64,000 bases of DNA from CAVXFS01 sp963761115 (GCA_963761115.1 CAVXFS010000004.1:62001-126000); one strand, 5' to 3'. Shown: positions 36,881 through 45,823, counted from the first letter of the stretch. The notes: generated by a model from the sequence alone, not told the origin. Translations and numbers: made by a program.

Positions 36881-36961
36881 AAAATAGGGACGGAGCGCAA
36901 TTTTCGGAACAAAATGGGGGCGGATTTATTTGCAGCGAACATAAATAAATCCATCCCCTTT
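36881..36961. repeat. Palindromic element resembling RAYT/REP-associated repeats
   Basis: Between the convergent mscS-like and hypothetical genes: GGATTTATTT (36922-36931) and AAATAAATCC (36943-36952) form a perfect 10-base stem. It is extended by GGGG...CCCC with a small bulge (36911-36961). A degenerate partial motif AAAATAGGGACGGA lies at 36881-36894. GGGGACGGATTTATTT-like palindromes are common near REP-associated tyrosine transposases; no transposase gene is here. The structure may also terminate transcription from both sides. Confidence 0.6.
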
Positions 36962-37013
36962 GTTGTATCTGCGTGGAAAATTCATGTTTTTGCTCGAATC
37001 ACTCGCGGCAATC

Positions 37014-37454
37014 TCATTTTGAAAATAGCTGCCACCAGCGTTTGCGATTATTGGGCGTCGGTGCATGGGTCTCGATCAATGCGGGCGGCTCGGTGCTGAG
37101 TATCCAGCCTGGCGGTGAGGGCGTTGTATTTGTGCTGCAGGAAGTGCCCATGTTGTTCGGGTCATAGACCTTGATCAGGGTCGGCTGCTCCACATCATCG
37201 ACATAAACGATGCCGCAGTAGTTGTACTCATGTTCCCGATGCAACAAATCGTTCAGCGCATCGATGTGCTGAACCAGTTCCTCGCCATTCAGCGCGATCG
37301 TCGGTAGCACTTCACCGAGTTGGTAGACATACCAGTTGCCGCGTTTGACACGATCCCACAACGCGTCGAGTTGCTGCCATTGCAGGATGCCGGCGAAGGT
37401 TCCCTTCAATCTTTCATGGAATGCAGCTGGGGCGGCGCTGTCAGACATAGTCAT
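37014..37454 (-). CDS. Conserved hypothetical protein downstream of a GST gene
   Basis: A 146-residue cytosolic-looking protein from the ATG at 37454 (MTMSDSAAPAAFHERLKGTF), which overlaps the GST stop by four bases (ATGA), so the two are translationally coupled. Central part: WQQLDALWDRVKRGNWYVYQ, then HIDALNDLLHREHEYNYCGI and YVDDVEQPTLIKVYDPNNMG. No signal peptide or membrane segment; a Pro-rich tail ends KRWWQLFSK. I do not recognise the domain. Coupling to GST suggests a link to glutathione or stress metabolism, by context only. Confidence 0.75.
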   Translation of the reverse strand: MTMSDSAAPAAFHERLKGTFAGILQWQQLDALWDRVKRGNWYVYQLGEVLPTIALNGEELVQHIDALNDLLHREHEYNYCGIVYVDDVEQPTLIKVYDPNNMGTSCSTNTTPSPPGWILSTEPPALIETHAPTPNNRKRWWQLFSK

Positions 37455-38056
37455 GAAAGCGAGGTGCGCATGCTGTCGCGTTCTCTGATACGCACAAACC
37501 ACGCAGCGAGATTCGGATGCGCGCCGCGCCAGTCGCGCTCGGCCTGGCGCAGGTCCAGATAGACCAGCGCGCTGGCCAGCGCCAGGTCGGCCAGCGTGAT
37601 CGTTGCCCCTTCGCACCACTCCTTTGGCCCCAGCGATTCAGCCGCAAACGTCAGTGCGCGCGTGATGGCGTCGTTGTGGCGTTGCATGATGGCGGCATCC
37701 TGCATCTCCGCCGTGCGCAGCGTCTCGACGCGCACCACCACGGCCGAATCGATGATGCCGTCGGCCAGCGCTTCCCAGCGCTTGACGTGCATGCGCGCCA
37801 GCGAGTCGTCGCGCGGGATCAGGATCGGCGTGTCGTTGAGGCTGTCCGCGTATTCGGCGATCACCGGCGAGTCGAACACGCAGGTTTCGTCGTCGAGCAG
37901 CAGCGCCGGGATACGCGCGAGCGGGTTGGCGCGCGCCGCCAGGCTGCCGGGCTCGCGCGGCGCGTCGATCAGGTATTCGTGCGGGATGTTCTTCTCCAGC
38001 AGGACCAGGCGCACCTTGCGCGCATAGGGGCTGGTGTCGGTGCCAAGCAGTTTCAT
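37451..38056 (-). CDS. Glutathione S-transferase family protein
   Basis: A 201-residue cytosolic GST. The N-terminal thioredoxin-like domain reads MKLLGTDTSPYARKVRLVLL, with the Ser-Pro-Tyr at the usual glutathione-activating position, and continues to NPLARIPALLLDD and DSPVIAEYAD, where the cis-Pro and SNAIL-like glutathione-binding residues lie. The C-terminal helical domain includes TLADLALASALVYLDLR. Closest in style to YfcF/YibF-type bacterial GSTs. Divergent from maeB with 139 bases between starts. Confidence 0.9.
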   Translation of the reverse strand: MKLLGTDTSPYARKVRLVLLEKNIPHEYLIDAPREPGSLAARANPLARIPALLLDDETCVFDSPVIAEYADSLNDTPILIPRDDSLARMHVKRWEALADGIIDSAVVVRVETLRTAEMQDAAIMQRHNDAITRALTFAAESLGPKEWCEGATITLADLALASALVYLDLRQAERDWRGAHPNLAAWFVRIRERDSMRTSLS

Positions 38057-38195
38057 GGGGATCTCCGGAGTGGGTAGTCAGGGGATTATTGAACATCGGG
38101 CAGCACATGACAAGAATCATACGCTTTGCCCACCCTGTCGCGGGTCGAAGCATGGCCTACGGTATAATCCGTCGCGAACAAGGATCGAGGGAAAC

Positions 38196-40382
38196 ATGGA
38201 CCAGCAATTGCGCGAGGACGCGCTGCAATACCACCGCCTGCCCACACCGGGCAAGATCTCAGTGATAGCGAGCAAGCCGATGATTTCCCAGCGCGATCTG
38301 GCGCTGGCCTATTCGCCGGGCGTGGCGGCGGCGTGCGAGGCGATCGTCGCCGACCCGAACGAGGCGCGCAACCTGACCGCGCGCGGCAACCTGGTGGCGG
38401 TGATCAGCAACGGCACGGCGGTGCTGGGGCTGGGCAACATCGGGCCGCTGGCGAGCAAGCCGGTGATGGAAGGCAAGGGCATCCTGTTCAAGAAGTTCGC
38501 CGGCATCGACGTGTTCGACCTGGAGATCGCCGAACAGGATCCGGACAAGCTGGTGGACATCATCGCCGCGCTGGAGCCGACCTTCGGCGGCATCAACCTC
38601 GAGGACATCAAGGCGCCGGAATGCTTCTATATCGAGCGCAAGCTGCGCGAGCGCATGCATATCCCGGTATTCCATGACGACCAGCACGGCACCGCCATCA
38701 TCGTCGGCGCGGCGCTGCTGAATGGACTCAAGGTGGTCGGCAAGAACATCGAAGACATCAAGCTGGTCGCATCGGGCGCTGGCGCGGCAGCGCTGGCCTG
38801 TCTCGACATGCTGGTCAGCCTCGGCGTGCGCATGGAGAACATCGTCGTCACCGACATCAAGGGTGTGGTGTATCGCGGCCGCAGCGAGGATATGGACGAC
38901 AACAAGGCGCGCTATGCGGTGGACACTGCTGCGCGCACGCTGGCCGAGGTGATCGCCGGGGCGGATGTGTTCCTCGGCCTGTCCGCAGGCGGCGTGCTGA
39001 AGCCGGAGATGGTCGGTGTGATGGCACAGCAGCCGCTGATCTTCGCGCTGGCCAATCCGCACCCGGAAATATTGCCGGATGTCGCGAGGGCGGTGCGCCC
39101 GGATGCGATCCTGGCGACCGGCCGTTCCGATTACCCGAACCAGGTGAACAATGCGCTGTGCTTTCCCTACTTGTTCCGCGGCGCGCTGGATGTCGGCGCG
39201 ACCACGATCAACGAGGCGATGAAGCTGGCCGCAGTGCGCGCGATCGCCGAACTGGCCGAGGCCGAACAATCCGATGCGGTGGCAGCGGTGTACGACGAGG
39301 AGACGCTGGTGCTGGGGCCGGAGTATCTGATCCCGAAGCCGTTCGACCCGCGCCTGATCACCCGCGTCGCACCGGCGGTGGCGCAGGCGGCGATGGACAG
39401 CGGCGTGGCGGAACGGCCGCTCGCCGACCTCAACGCCTACCGCGAACAGTTGTCGCAGTATGTGCAGAAATCGGCCTGGCTGATGAAGCCGGTGATGGCA
39501 TTTGCGAAGAACCATCCCCGGCGGGTGGTATACGCGGAGGGCGAGGACGAGCGCGTGCTGCACGCGGTGCAGGTAGTGACCGACGAGGGGCTGGCGCTGC
39601 CGATCCTGATCGGACGCGCGAAGGTGATCGAGCAGCGCATCCACAAGTTGGGCTTGCGCATCCGTGACGGCAAGGACTACACGCTGGTGGATCCGCAAGG
39701 CGATGCGCGCCACAATACCTTGATCGGCGCTCAACTGGTAAGCCAGGGCGAGGCAGATGCGATGCTGTGCGGCACCAGTTCCAGGGCACAGGAGCATTTG
39801 CGCATCATCAGCGAGGAGATCGGCCTGCATGACCAGGCCAGCGTATTTGCCACGATGAACATCCTGCTGCTGCCCAACCACACCCTGTTTATTTGCGATA
39901 CCAAGATCAACCTCGATCCCGACGCGGAACAGGTGACGGAGATGACGCTGCTGGCAGCGGAGGAAGTGCGTCGCTTCGGCATCACGCCCAAGGTGGCGCT
40001 GTTATCACACTCGAATTTTGGCGCCTCCGACGATGTCGCCGCGCGCAAGATGAGCCGCGCGCGAGAGCTGCTTGCACAGAGGGCGCCGGAGCTGGAAGTG
40101 GAGGGCGAGATCCATGCCGATGTGGCCGTCTCGGAAAAACTGCGCCTGCAGTTGTTCCCCGATTCGCGCATGAAAGGTGCGGCCAACCTGCTGATCATGC
40201 CGAACCTTGATGCAGCCAACATCTCGTACAATCTGCTCAAGATGATCGCCGGCGATGGCATCACCATCGGGCCGGTATTGCTGGGCGCGGCCAGGCCCGT
40301 ACACATCATGACGCGCTCCGCGACAGTGCGCCGCATCGTGAACATGACCGCGCTGGCAGTGGCCGGCGCAATGACCTATTGA
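38196..40382 (+). CDS. maeB: NADP-dependent malic enzyme with C-terminal phosphotransacetylase-like domain
   Basis: A 728-residue fusion-type malic enzyme converting malate to pyruvate and CO2 with NADP. The N-terminal catalytic and nucleotide-binding domains (1-430) include SPGVAAACEAI, GLGNIGPLASKPVMEGK and FHDDQHGTAIIVGAALLNG. The C-terminal PTA-like domain (about 430-728) begins near HPRRVVYAEGEDERVLHAV and is thought to be regulatory. The open frame extends upstream, but ATG 38196 after a GAGGGAAAC ribosome binding site fits family N termini. TATAAT at 38163-38168 is a likely -10 box. Confidence 0.96.
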   Translation: MDQQLREDALQYHRLPTPGKISVIASKPMISQRDLALAYSPGVAAACEAIVADPNEARNLTARGNLVAVISNGTAVLGLGNIGPLASKPVMEGKGILFKKFAGIDVFDLEIAEQDPDKLVDIIAALEPTFGGINLEDIKAPECFYIERKLRERMHIPVFHDDQHGTAIIVGAALLNGLKVVGKNIEDIKLVASGAGAAALACLDMLVSLGVRMENIVVTDIKGVVYRGRSEDMDDNKARYAVDTAARTLAEVIAGADVFLGLSAGGVLKPEMVGVMAQQPLIFALANPHPEILPDVARAVRPDAILATGRSDYPNQVNNALCFPYLFRGALDVGATTINEAMKLAAVRAIAELAEAEQSDAVAAVYDEETLVLGPEYLIPKPFDPRLITRVAPAVAQAAMDSGVAERPLADLNAYREQLSQYVQKSAWLMKPVMAFAKNHPRRVVYAEGEDERVLHAVQVVTDEGLALPILIGRAKVIEQRIHKLGLRIRDGKDYTLVDPQGDARHNTLIGAQLVSQGEADAMLCGTSSRAQEHLRIISEEIGLHDQASVFATMNILLLPNHTLFICDTKINLDPDAEQVTEMTLLAAEEVRRFGITPKVALLSHSNFGASDDVAARKMSRARELLAQRAPELEVEGEIHADVAVSEKLRLQLFPDSRMKGAANLLIMPNLDAANISYNLLKMIAGDGITIGPVLLGAARPVHIMTRSATVRRIVNMTALAVAGAMTY

Positions 40383-40405
40383 TAAAAAGAAACCGGAGGA
40401 ATTGA

Positions 40406-40651
40406 ATGACCGAGCAAATGAACAAGCAGGAACTCGACATGCTGCGCGAGGAGATGGAGATTCTGATGATCGAACGCACCAGACTGCTGCAGGTGGCGGG
40501 TGCTGCCGCGGTACTGGTGGCGAATACGGACGGGCGCGATATGCCGGTCGAGGCGGCAGAGCCGGCCAGGATGCTGTCCGAGCTGGTGAGCAGTCTGTCC
40601 GAGGAAACCTTGCGCGATGCGCTGGAAAGTGTGAATGCGACACCTGGCTAG
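40406..40651 (+). CDS. Small conserved hypothetical protein
   Basis: An 81-residue acidic, helical protein (MTEQMNKQELDMLREEMEIL at the start), with a strong ribosome binding site CCGGAGG 8-12 bases upstream and 23 bases after the maeB stop, so probably co-transcribed. The first ~35 residues have a coiled-coil heptad pattern, followed by an Ala/Val-rich stretch (LLQVAGAAAVLVANT) and a second helical part. No recognised family. A second ATG at 40418 is an alternative start. Confidence 0.7.
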   Translation: MTEQMNKQELDMLREEMEILMIERTRLLQVAGAAAVLVANTDGRDMPVEAAEPARMLSELVSSLSEETLRDALESVNATPG

Positions 40652-40732
40652 GGTGTCCTGCAATTTCGCAGCGTGATTTGCCCGAATATTGCCTGAGGGC
40701 AAACTGTTCTCCCGACAAGAAATGGAAAATGC

Positions 40733-41896
40733 ATGGAACGCAAGATAGGGCTGATGCTGACCGGAGGTGGGGCACGAGCCGCCTATCAGGTCGGCGTGCT
40801 CAAGGCGATCGCCGACCTGCTGCCGCGCCGCTCACGGAATCCGTTTTCTGTCATCTGCGGGACTTCAGCGGGTGCGCTCAACGCTGTGACGCTGGCAGTG
40901 AATGCGGCTCATTTCCGCACCGGTGTGCGCCGCTTGCTCGGCATCTGGAGGAATTCCCGGATTGAGGAGATCTACCGCACCGACCTTGTTGGCGTGGTCA
41001 AGAACAGCGGACTATGGTTTGGCGGGCTGCTGCTTAATAGCCTCGGCATCCATAAGGTCAAGCCGGTGTCATTGCTTGATAACTCCCCGCTGATATCGTT
41101 CCTTGAGAATACCCTGCCGTGCGAAAAGATCCAGGAGAGCATTGATGCAGGTTTGTTGTCCGCCCTGGGCATAACCGCCTCCGGTTATGGCTCGGGAGAT
41201 TCGGTGACTTTCTATCAGGGAGTGAAAACCCTGCAGCCATGGAAGCGGGTGCGCCGTTTGGGTATTCCTACCAGGATAGAGATCAAGCACTTGCTTGCCT
41301 CATCGGCGATGCCGTTCCTTTTTCCCGCCGTAAGTATCAACCGCGAATATTTCGGCGATGGTTCGATGCGGCAGATCGCACCGATCAGCTCTATACTCCA
41401 TCTGGGGGCCAACTGCGTGCTGGTGATCGGTGTGGGTCAGACCGGCGTCGAGCAGCCGCGCGATAACCTCAGCGAATATCCCTCCCTGGCGCACATTGCC
41501 GGCCATGCGCTCAACAGCATATTCCTCGACAGTCTGGAAGTGGACCTGGAGCGCGTGCAGCGCATCAACCGTACCATCAGCCTGATCCCGGAAGACGTAC
41601 GGCAGAATTCCAACCTGCACACCGTGGACGTGTTGGTGATAGAACCCAGCCAGTCGATCGAGCGCATCGCCGACCGATATGCGGAGGACCTGCCATGGAC
41701 CATACGCCTGCTGTTGCGTTTTTCCGGGGCGATGCAGGGCAGGGGAATGAACCTGGTGAGCTACCTGTTGTTCGAAAGGAATTTCTGTCGTGCATTGATT
41801 GACCTGGGCTATCAGGACGCGATGCTGCGCAGGGATGAACTATTGGTTTTTTTCGGGCAGGCGGCGATACCGCCCAAAGTAGATTTCCCGCAATGA
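40733..41896 (+). CDS. Patatin-like phospholipase
   Basis: A 387-residue serine lipid acyl hydrolase with the Ser-Asp dyad of the patatin family: oxyanion-hole GGGARAAYQVGVLKAI (residues 11-26), nucleophile elbow GTSAG (about 44-48) and the DGS motif (FGDGSMRQ) near residue 205. A family DUF3336-like N-terminal extension is absent. The C-terminal ~150 residues (LIPEDVRQ, LRFSGAMQGRGMNLVSYLLF) resemble uncharacterised proteobacterial patatins. No signal peptide. Its stop overlaps the birA start by four bases. Confidence 0.92.
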   Translation: MERKIGLMLTGGGARAAYQVGVLKAIADLLPRRSRNPFSVICGTSAGALNAVTLAVNAAHFRTGVRRLLGIWRNSRIEEIYRTDLVGVVKNSGLWFGGLLLNSLGIHKVKPVSLLDNSPLISFLENTLPCEKIQESIDAGLLSALGITASGYGSGDSVTFYQGVKTLQPWKRVRRLGIPTRIEIKHLLASSAMPFLFPAVSINREYFGDGSMRQIAPISSILHLGANCVLVIGVGQTGVEQPRDNLSEYPSLAHIAGHALNSIFLDSLEVDLERVQRINRTISLIPEDVRQNSNLHTVDVLVIEPSQSIERIADRYAEDLPWTIRLLLRFSGAMQGRGMNLVSYLLFERNFCRALIDLGYQDAMLRRDELLVFFGQAAIPPKVDFPQ

Positions 41897-42882
41897 TAGA
41901 TACGCCCAAACCGCTCACCTTTGACTTGCTGCGATTGCTGGCAGATGGCGAGTTTCATTCCGGCGAGATGCTGGCGCAGCAATTGGCCATATCGCGCGCC
42001 AGCGTTCACTATGCCTTGCGCGATGTGGATAGATTCGGCATCGAACTATACCGTGTGCGTGGTCGCGGCTATCGTCTGGCACGGACGTTGCAATGGCTGG
42101 ATGCCGGTCTTGTCGCCGATAATCTGGGTGACTTACGCAGGCATTTTTCGATCGAAGTCATCGATAGCGCGCCGTCCAGCAATACCCTGCTGCTGCAGCG
42201 TGCCACTGAGGCAGCGGCCAGCGGCAGTGTGCTGGCGCTGGAATGGCAAAGCGAAGGACGCGGGCGGCTGGGACGACCCTGGCACTCCGGCCTCGGCGCA
42301 GCGTTGACTTTCTCGGTGCTGTGGCGTTTCGATTGCGGGCTGTCCGGGCTGTCCGGCTTGAGCCTTGCGACAGGTGTGGCGGTGATGCGCGCATTGAATC
42401 GAATTGGCGTGGAACATGCAGGGTTGAAATGGCCGAACGACGTGCTGGGCGAGCAGGGGAAACTGGCTGGCATCCTGGTCGAAGCGCAGGGCGACATGCT
42501 GGGGCCATCGGCAGTGGTAATCGGTATCGGAATCAATCTGTCGTTGCCTCAGTCGGTGTCGCAGCAAATCGACCAGCCGGTGACGGCCCTGGCGGATATG
42601 CTGCCCTCGCTGCCAGACCGTAACTATTTGCTTGCGCTATTATTGCGCGAGTTGCATGGCGTCTTGAAGGATTTCCCTGTCACAGGGTTTGCCGCCTTGC
42701 GCACCGAATGGGAGCGCTATCATGCATTGCAGAATCACCCGGTGCATTTGCAGTTGCCAGATGGTGGCAGTATCACCGGCATTGCGCGTGGTGTTTCGAA
42801 GGACGGTGCCCTGGAACTGGAAACCGGTCAGGGGTTGCGGAGAATCAATTCGGGTGAAATCAATTCGCGGGGCGAAATATGA
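41893..42882 (+). CDS. birA: Biotin-[acetyl-CoA-carboxylase] ligase with N-terminal HTH
   Basis: Activates biotin with ATP and attaches it to the AccB subunit. The 329-residue protein has an N-terminal winged helix (1-62, QQLAISRASVHYALRDVDRF), then the catalytic core with GRGRLGRPWHS (biotinyl-adenylate loop, about 120), KWPNDVL and GILVEAQGD, and a C-terminal SH3-like domain. The HTH suggests it may also repress biotin genes, none of which are in the window. Overlaps both neighbours by four bases: patatin upstream, coaX downstream. Confidence 0.95.
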   Translation: MIDTPKPLTFDLLRLLADGEFHSGEMLAQQLAISRASVHYALRDVDRFGIELYRVRGRGYRLARTLQWLDAGLVADNLGDLRRHFSIEVIDSAPSSNTLLLQRATEAAASGSVLALEWQSEGRGRLGRPWHSGLGAALTFSVLWRFDCGLSGLSGLSLATGVAVMRALNRIGVEHAGLKWPNDVLGEQGKLAGILVEAQGDMLGPSAVVIGIGINLSLPQSVSQQIDQPVTALADMLPSLPDRNYLLALLLRELHGVLKDFPVTGFAALRTEWERYHALQNHPVHLQLPDGGSITGIARGVSKDGALELETGQGLRRINSGEINSRGEI

Positions 42883-43595
42883 ACATGCTGCTGATTGATG
42901 CGGGCAACAGCCGCATCAAATGGGGCGTCGATGAATCCGGTGCCTGGGCGCGGCGCGGCACTGCGGAACATGCAGCAGGCGCCTTGCAACACGCGTTCGC
43001 CGGATTGCAAAGACCGCAGCGGATACTGGTATCGAATGTTGCCGGGGAGGATGCAGCACAGCGCATACGTTCGGCTTGCTCAGCCTGGGATAGCCGCATC
43101 GAATTCGTCAGCGCGCTGACCGAACAGTGCGGTGTGCGCAACGGATATGAGTATCCTGCGCAATTGGGGAGCGACCGCTGGGCAGCATTGATTGCGGCGT
43201 GGCATCATGAGCATGCCGCGTGCCTGGTGGTCAACTGTGGCACGGCGACGACGGTGGATGCGCTGTCGGCATCAGGTGACTTCCTTGGAGGGTTGATCCT
43301 GCCCGGTATGGACATGATGCGCCAAGCCCTGGAGACTGGCACGGCGCAACTGGACGCGGCAGCGGGCGCATGGCGAGCGTTTCCCACAAACACGGCGGAC
43401 GCCATCCATAGCGGTGCGATTTGCGCCACTGTCGGTGCCATCAACCGCCAGTATCAGGCGTTGGGAACAAGCGGTGCACATTGTCTGTTGGCGGGCGGCG
43501 CCGCAGACGATGTGTCGCCATATCTGGACCTGCCGCAGATAAGGATGAAGGATATGGTATTGCGGGGTTTGCAGATAATCGGACACGAAACATGA
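42879..43595 (+). CDS. coaX: Type III pantothenate kinase
   Basis: Phosphorylates pantothenate, the first step to CoA, and so continues the pathway encoded by panBCD in the same window. The 238-residue ASKHA-fold protein shows LLIDAGNSRIKWG (phosphate 1, residues 3-15), QLGSDRWAALIAAW (about 88-101) and VVNCGTATTVDAL (about 112-124). Type III enzymes need a monovalent cation and resist feedback by CoA. The birA-coaX-SPOR gene order with four-base overlaps is typical for betaproteobacteria. Confidence 0.95.
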   Translation: MNMLLIDAGNSRIKWGVDESGAWARRGTAEHAAGALQHAFAGLQRPQRILVSNVAGEDAAQRIRSACSAWDSRIEFVSALTEQCGVRNGYEYPAQLGSDRWAALIAAWHHEHAACLVVNCGTATTVDALSASGDFLGGLILPGMDMMRQALETGTAQLDAAAGAWRAFPTNTADAIHSGAICATVGAINRQYQALGTSGAHCLLAGGAADDVSPYLDLPQIRMKDMVLRGLQIIGHET

Positions 43596-44287
43596 AAATC
43601 CTGAAGTGGATGCTTGGCCTGTTGCTGGCGGTCAACCTGATGGTCCTTGCCTATACGCATTGGGGAGGAGACCTGATGGGAGAAGACAGCATTTCGCAAT
43701 CGCAACCGCTGCTCAATGCTGAAAAGATAAAACTGTTGAATGCACCGGTTTCATCTCCGGTGGTCACGCACGCAATAGTGCCGACAGCTGCTCCTGTCGT
43801 TACCCGGGCGACGACCTGCATGGAATGGGGAGAATTCTCCGGCAACAATCTGGCCCACGCAGCGCAGGCGCTTACCGCATTGAACCTGGGTAACAGCATC
43901 GCCCGTCGTCAGGTTGAGCATGACAATGGCTATTGGGTGTATATGCCGCCACGGAACAGCCGCGCTGAAGTGGACAGGAAAATCAAGGAACTTAAAGATC
44001 TGGGAGTGACGGATTACTTTGTCGTGCAGGATTCAAAAATATGGTTGAACACAATATCTCTCGGGATATTCAAGACCGAAGATGCGGCACAATCGTTTCT
44101 GGACAAGTTGAAGGCGAAGGGAGTGCGCAGCGCCGTTATGGGCAAACGCGACGGCAAGCTCAGGTTTGTCGTGTTCGAACTGAACAACCTGAACCCGGCC
44201 ATGACCGAAAAAATTTCGGCCTTGCAGAAACAGTTTGCCGATAGCGAGTTGAAGATTGTCGACTGCGCCAAAGCTAACGCCAATTGA
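43592..44287 (+). CDS. SPOR-like membrane-anchored protein
   Basis: A 231-residue protein anchored by a single N-terminal helix (MKILKWMLGLLLAVNLMVLA), with a Ser/Pro/Thr-rich linker and a C-terminal region (about 85-225) of SPOR character: CMEWGEFSG, WVYMPPRNSRAEVDRKIKEL, IWLNTISLGIFKTEDAAQSF and KAKGVRSAVM. SPOR domains bind denuded septal peptidoglycan, so a division or cell-wall role is likely. ATG 43592 overlaps the coaX stop by four bases. Two cysteines (CMEW near the domain start and DCAKANAN at the end) could pair in the periplasm. Confidence 0.82.
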   Translation: MKILKWMLGLLLAVNLMVLAYTHWGGDLMGEDSISQSQPLLNAEKIKLLNAPVSSPVVTHAIVPTAAPVVTRATTCMEWGEFSGNNLAHAAQALTALNLGNSIARRQVEHDNGYWVYMPPRNSRAEVDRKIKELKDLGVTDYFVVQDSKIWLNTISLGIFKTEDAAQSFLDKLKAKGVRSAVMGKRDGKLRFVVFELNNLNPAMTEKISALQKQFADSELKIVDCAKANAN

Positions 44288-44333
44288 CAAGATGCGGCTA
44301 AATCTGGAGAATGCCGCCCTCTTCAACGGAACT

Positions 44334-44410
44334 GGTGATATAGCTCAGTTGGTTAGAGCACAGCACTCATAACGCTGGGGTCGGTGGTTCAAGTCCACCT
44401 ATCACCACCA
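44334..44410 (+). tRNA. tRNA-Met (anticodon CAT)
   Basis: A 77-base cloverleaf: acceptor GGTGATA pairs TATCACC, D arm AGCTCAGTTGGTTAGAGC, anticodon arm CAGCA-CTCATAA-CGCTG with CAT, T arm GGTGGTTCAAGTCCACC, and an encoded CCA. The body (GAGCACAGCACTCATAA) resembles elongator tRNA-Met; tRNA-Ile with a modified CAT anticodon is less likely. It borders the accessory region to the right and could be its integration site. Confidence 0.95.
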
Positions 44411-44444
44411 ATTACCCCTCCAAAGCAGTCCGAAGAAATCAACG

Positions 44445-44477
44445 AAACCCGCATGAATAAAGGCATTGCGGGTTTTT
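44445..44477 (+). terminator. Rho-independent terminator of the tRNA-Met transcript
   Basis: AAACCCGCA (44445-44453) pairs perfectly with TGCGGGTTT (44467-44475), with a 13-base loop and further T residues, 35 bases after the tRNA end. Confidence 0.85.
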
Positions 44478-44503
44478 ATCGTGCAAAGCTGTGTTACCCC
44501 GTG

Positions 44504-44532
44504 TGACGGTATCAATCAGTAATTGACGGTAT
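44504..44532 (+). repeat. Direct repeat TGACGGTAT, two copies in helical phase
   Basis: TGACGGTAT occurs at 44504-44512 and 44524-44532, start to start 20 bases (about two helical turns). Its position between a tRNA and a putative integrase start fits arm-type integrase sites, but regulatory protein sites are also possible. Confidence 0.5.
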
Positions 44533-44586
44533 TTTGGGCGCTATGTGTTATTGCTCCAATTATTGATGGCGTCTAAAGGAGCACTC

Positions 44587-44640
44587 ATGGCGCTGACCAC
44601 CATTTAGATAAACAGAGCAGAATCAATATCCTGTGTGTCA
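44587..44640 (+). pseudogene. Possible 5' remnant of a tyrosine-integrase gene
   Basis: AAAGGAG (44576-44581 region) precedes the ATG at 44587 by about 6 bases. The frame reads MALTTI, a TAG, then INRAES. P4-type integrases commonly begin MALTDxxIRNAKP, so six codons, the in-frame stop and the next residues match a decayed integrase start. Beyond about 15 codons no similarity can be claimed. Location about 180 bases after a tRNA supports the reading; evidence is thin. Confidence 0.3.
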
Positions 44641-45033
44641 TGCCGTCATATTGCCCGCCGTCAAGCAGACGGTCATGCTTCGTTAATTCAGATTGCTGCT
44701 AATCGCTACTTTTCGACCTGCAGCTCCCGACACCAAGAGGACTGCCACAATTTGTCAGGTAAATTCCAATCGGATTAAATCGGTCGCAGATATAATGCGA
44801 TTGCGTTAAATTCCAGCGTGAATGGTCAGGAAATTCGAGCGGGTAATTCGAAATTGATCAGACGTGATTCATGGGATGACATAAGAATTGATGGTATCAG
44901 TAGGTGCCGGAAAGCGTAGAACAAGTACTGGTGCCGGTTGTAAATTCCAGTCAATCGAACCTGTCGCTAAATTACTTTCGACAAGCGGGTTTCATGTTAT
45001 ATGCTGTCGTTCCCGGTATATGGAGGATAAGGT

Positions 45034-45735
45034 GTGACGGATCAATCACAAACTGTTTCAACGGTAGCCTCAAATGGAGGCGACGGGGCTAATGTTTCCC
45101 GGGATATCCACTTTGCCGACAGACTATTGCGCGCCAGCGGTATTCTTCATCTCGGTGCACATTTTGGTCAGGAAGCGGCAACTTACGCACAGTATGACAA
45201 GCCGGTGCTTTGGGTTGAGGCGTTACCGCACATTTACGCGAGTCTCGAAAAAAATATTCAGCAATATCATAAGCAGCGAGCGCTCTGTGCGCTACTGGGT
45301 AATCGAGACGGCGAACAAAAAAAGTTTTATGTCTCCAATAATATGCATGGGGTATCGTCTTCCATGTTCCCGTTTGGCGAACATGGCAGTGGCGATAAAT
45401 CCCTCTGGCCACAACTAAAATTGGCGATGGAGGGCAGCGTCACGCTGTCGACAATCCGCCTGGATACTTTAATGTACCGCAACGATATTGATGTCGCCGA
45501 CTATGATTTCTGGATAGTCGATTTACAGGGCGCGGAGTTGCTGGCATTACAGGGGGCGGGTGAGTTGCTGTCGCGATGCAACGCGATGTACGTCGAGATC
45601 AGCACCGTTGATGTGTATCGGGGCGGCGTTCTTTGGCCCGAATTGCGGCAGTGGTTGATCGAAGCAGGTTTCACGGCTGTGTGGGAACCGACGATGAAGC
45701 ACGATGATGTATTGCTGGTACGAAATCGAGCGTAA
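45034..45735 (+). CDS. FkbM-family methyltransferase
   Basis: A 233-residue SAM-dependent methyltransferase. GTG at 45034 has a GGAGG ribosome binding site 10 bases upstream. The core has GILHLGAHFGQEAATYAQ (SAM motif I, about 37), VLWVEALPHIYASLEKNI, then IRLDTLMYRNDIDVADYDFW and IVDLQGAELLALQGAGELL, the FkbM-type C-terminal signature (usual form D.EG.E...L.G). FkbM enzymes O-methylate sugars or polyketides. The neighbours are glycosyltransferases, so methylation of a surface glycan is likely. Confidence 0.87.
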   Translation: MTDQSQTVSTVASNGGDGANVSRDIHFADRLLRASGILHLGAHFGQEAATYAQYDKPVLWVEALPHIYASLEKNIQQYHKQRALCALLGNRDGEQKKFYVSNNMHGVSSSMFPFGEHGSGDKSLWPQLKLAMEGSVTLSTIRLDTLMYRNDIDVADYDFWIVDLQGAELLALQGAGELLSRCNAMYVEISTVDVYRGGVLWPELRQWLIEAGFTAVWEPTMKHDDVLLVRNRA

Positions 45736-45823
45736 CTCCTTATGCGTTACTCTTTACCGGATATCTGCGGCAGAAGTTTCGAATCGATAGCAGTCAGGCT
45801 CAAAAATCAAGGAGAAAAAGAAC

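Larger units (their letters stand above)
44411..45033. other. Gene-poor junction between tRNA-Met and the accessory island
   Basis: About 620 bases. It contains a terminator (44445-44477), two direct repeats TGACGGTAT spaced exactly 20 bases apart (44504-44512, 44524-44532), and a well-formed ribosome binding site with a six-codon frame at 44587 that looks like the start of a lost integrase gene. 44640-45020 shows only short frames and no recognisable feature; base composition is more AT-rich than the core genes to the left. Confidence 0.6.

Noticed and set aside
38259..39881. 540-codon open frame antisense to maeB.
   Set aside because: High-GC mirror frame with His/Arg-rich composition and no recognisable domain; maeB is certain on the plus strand.
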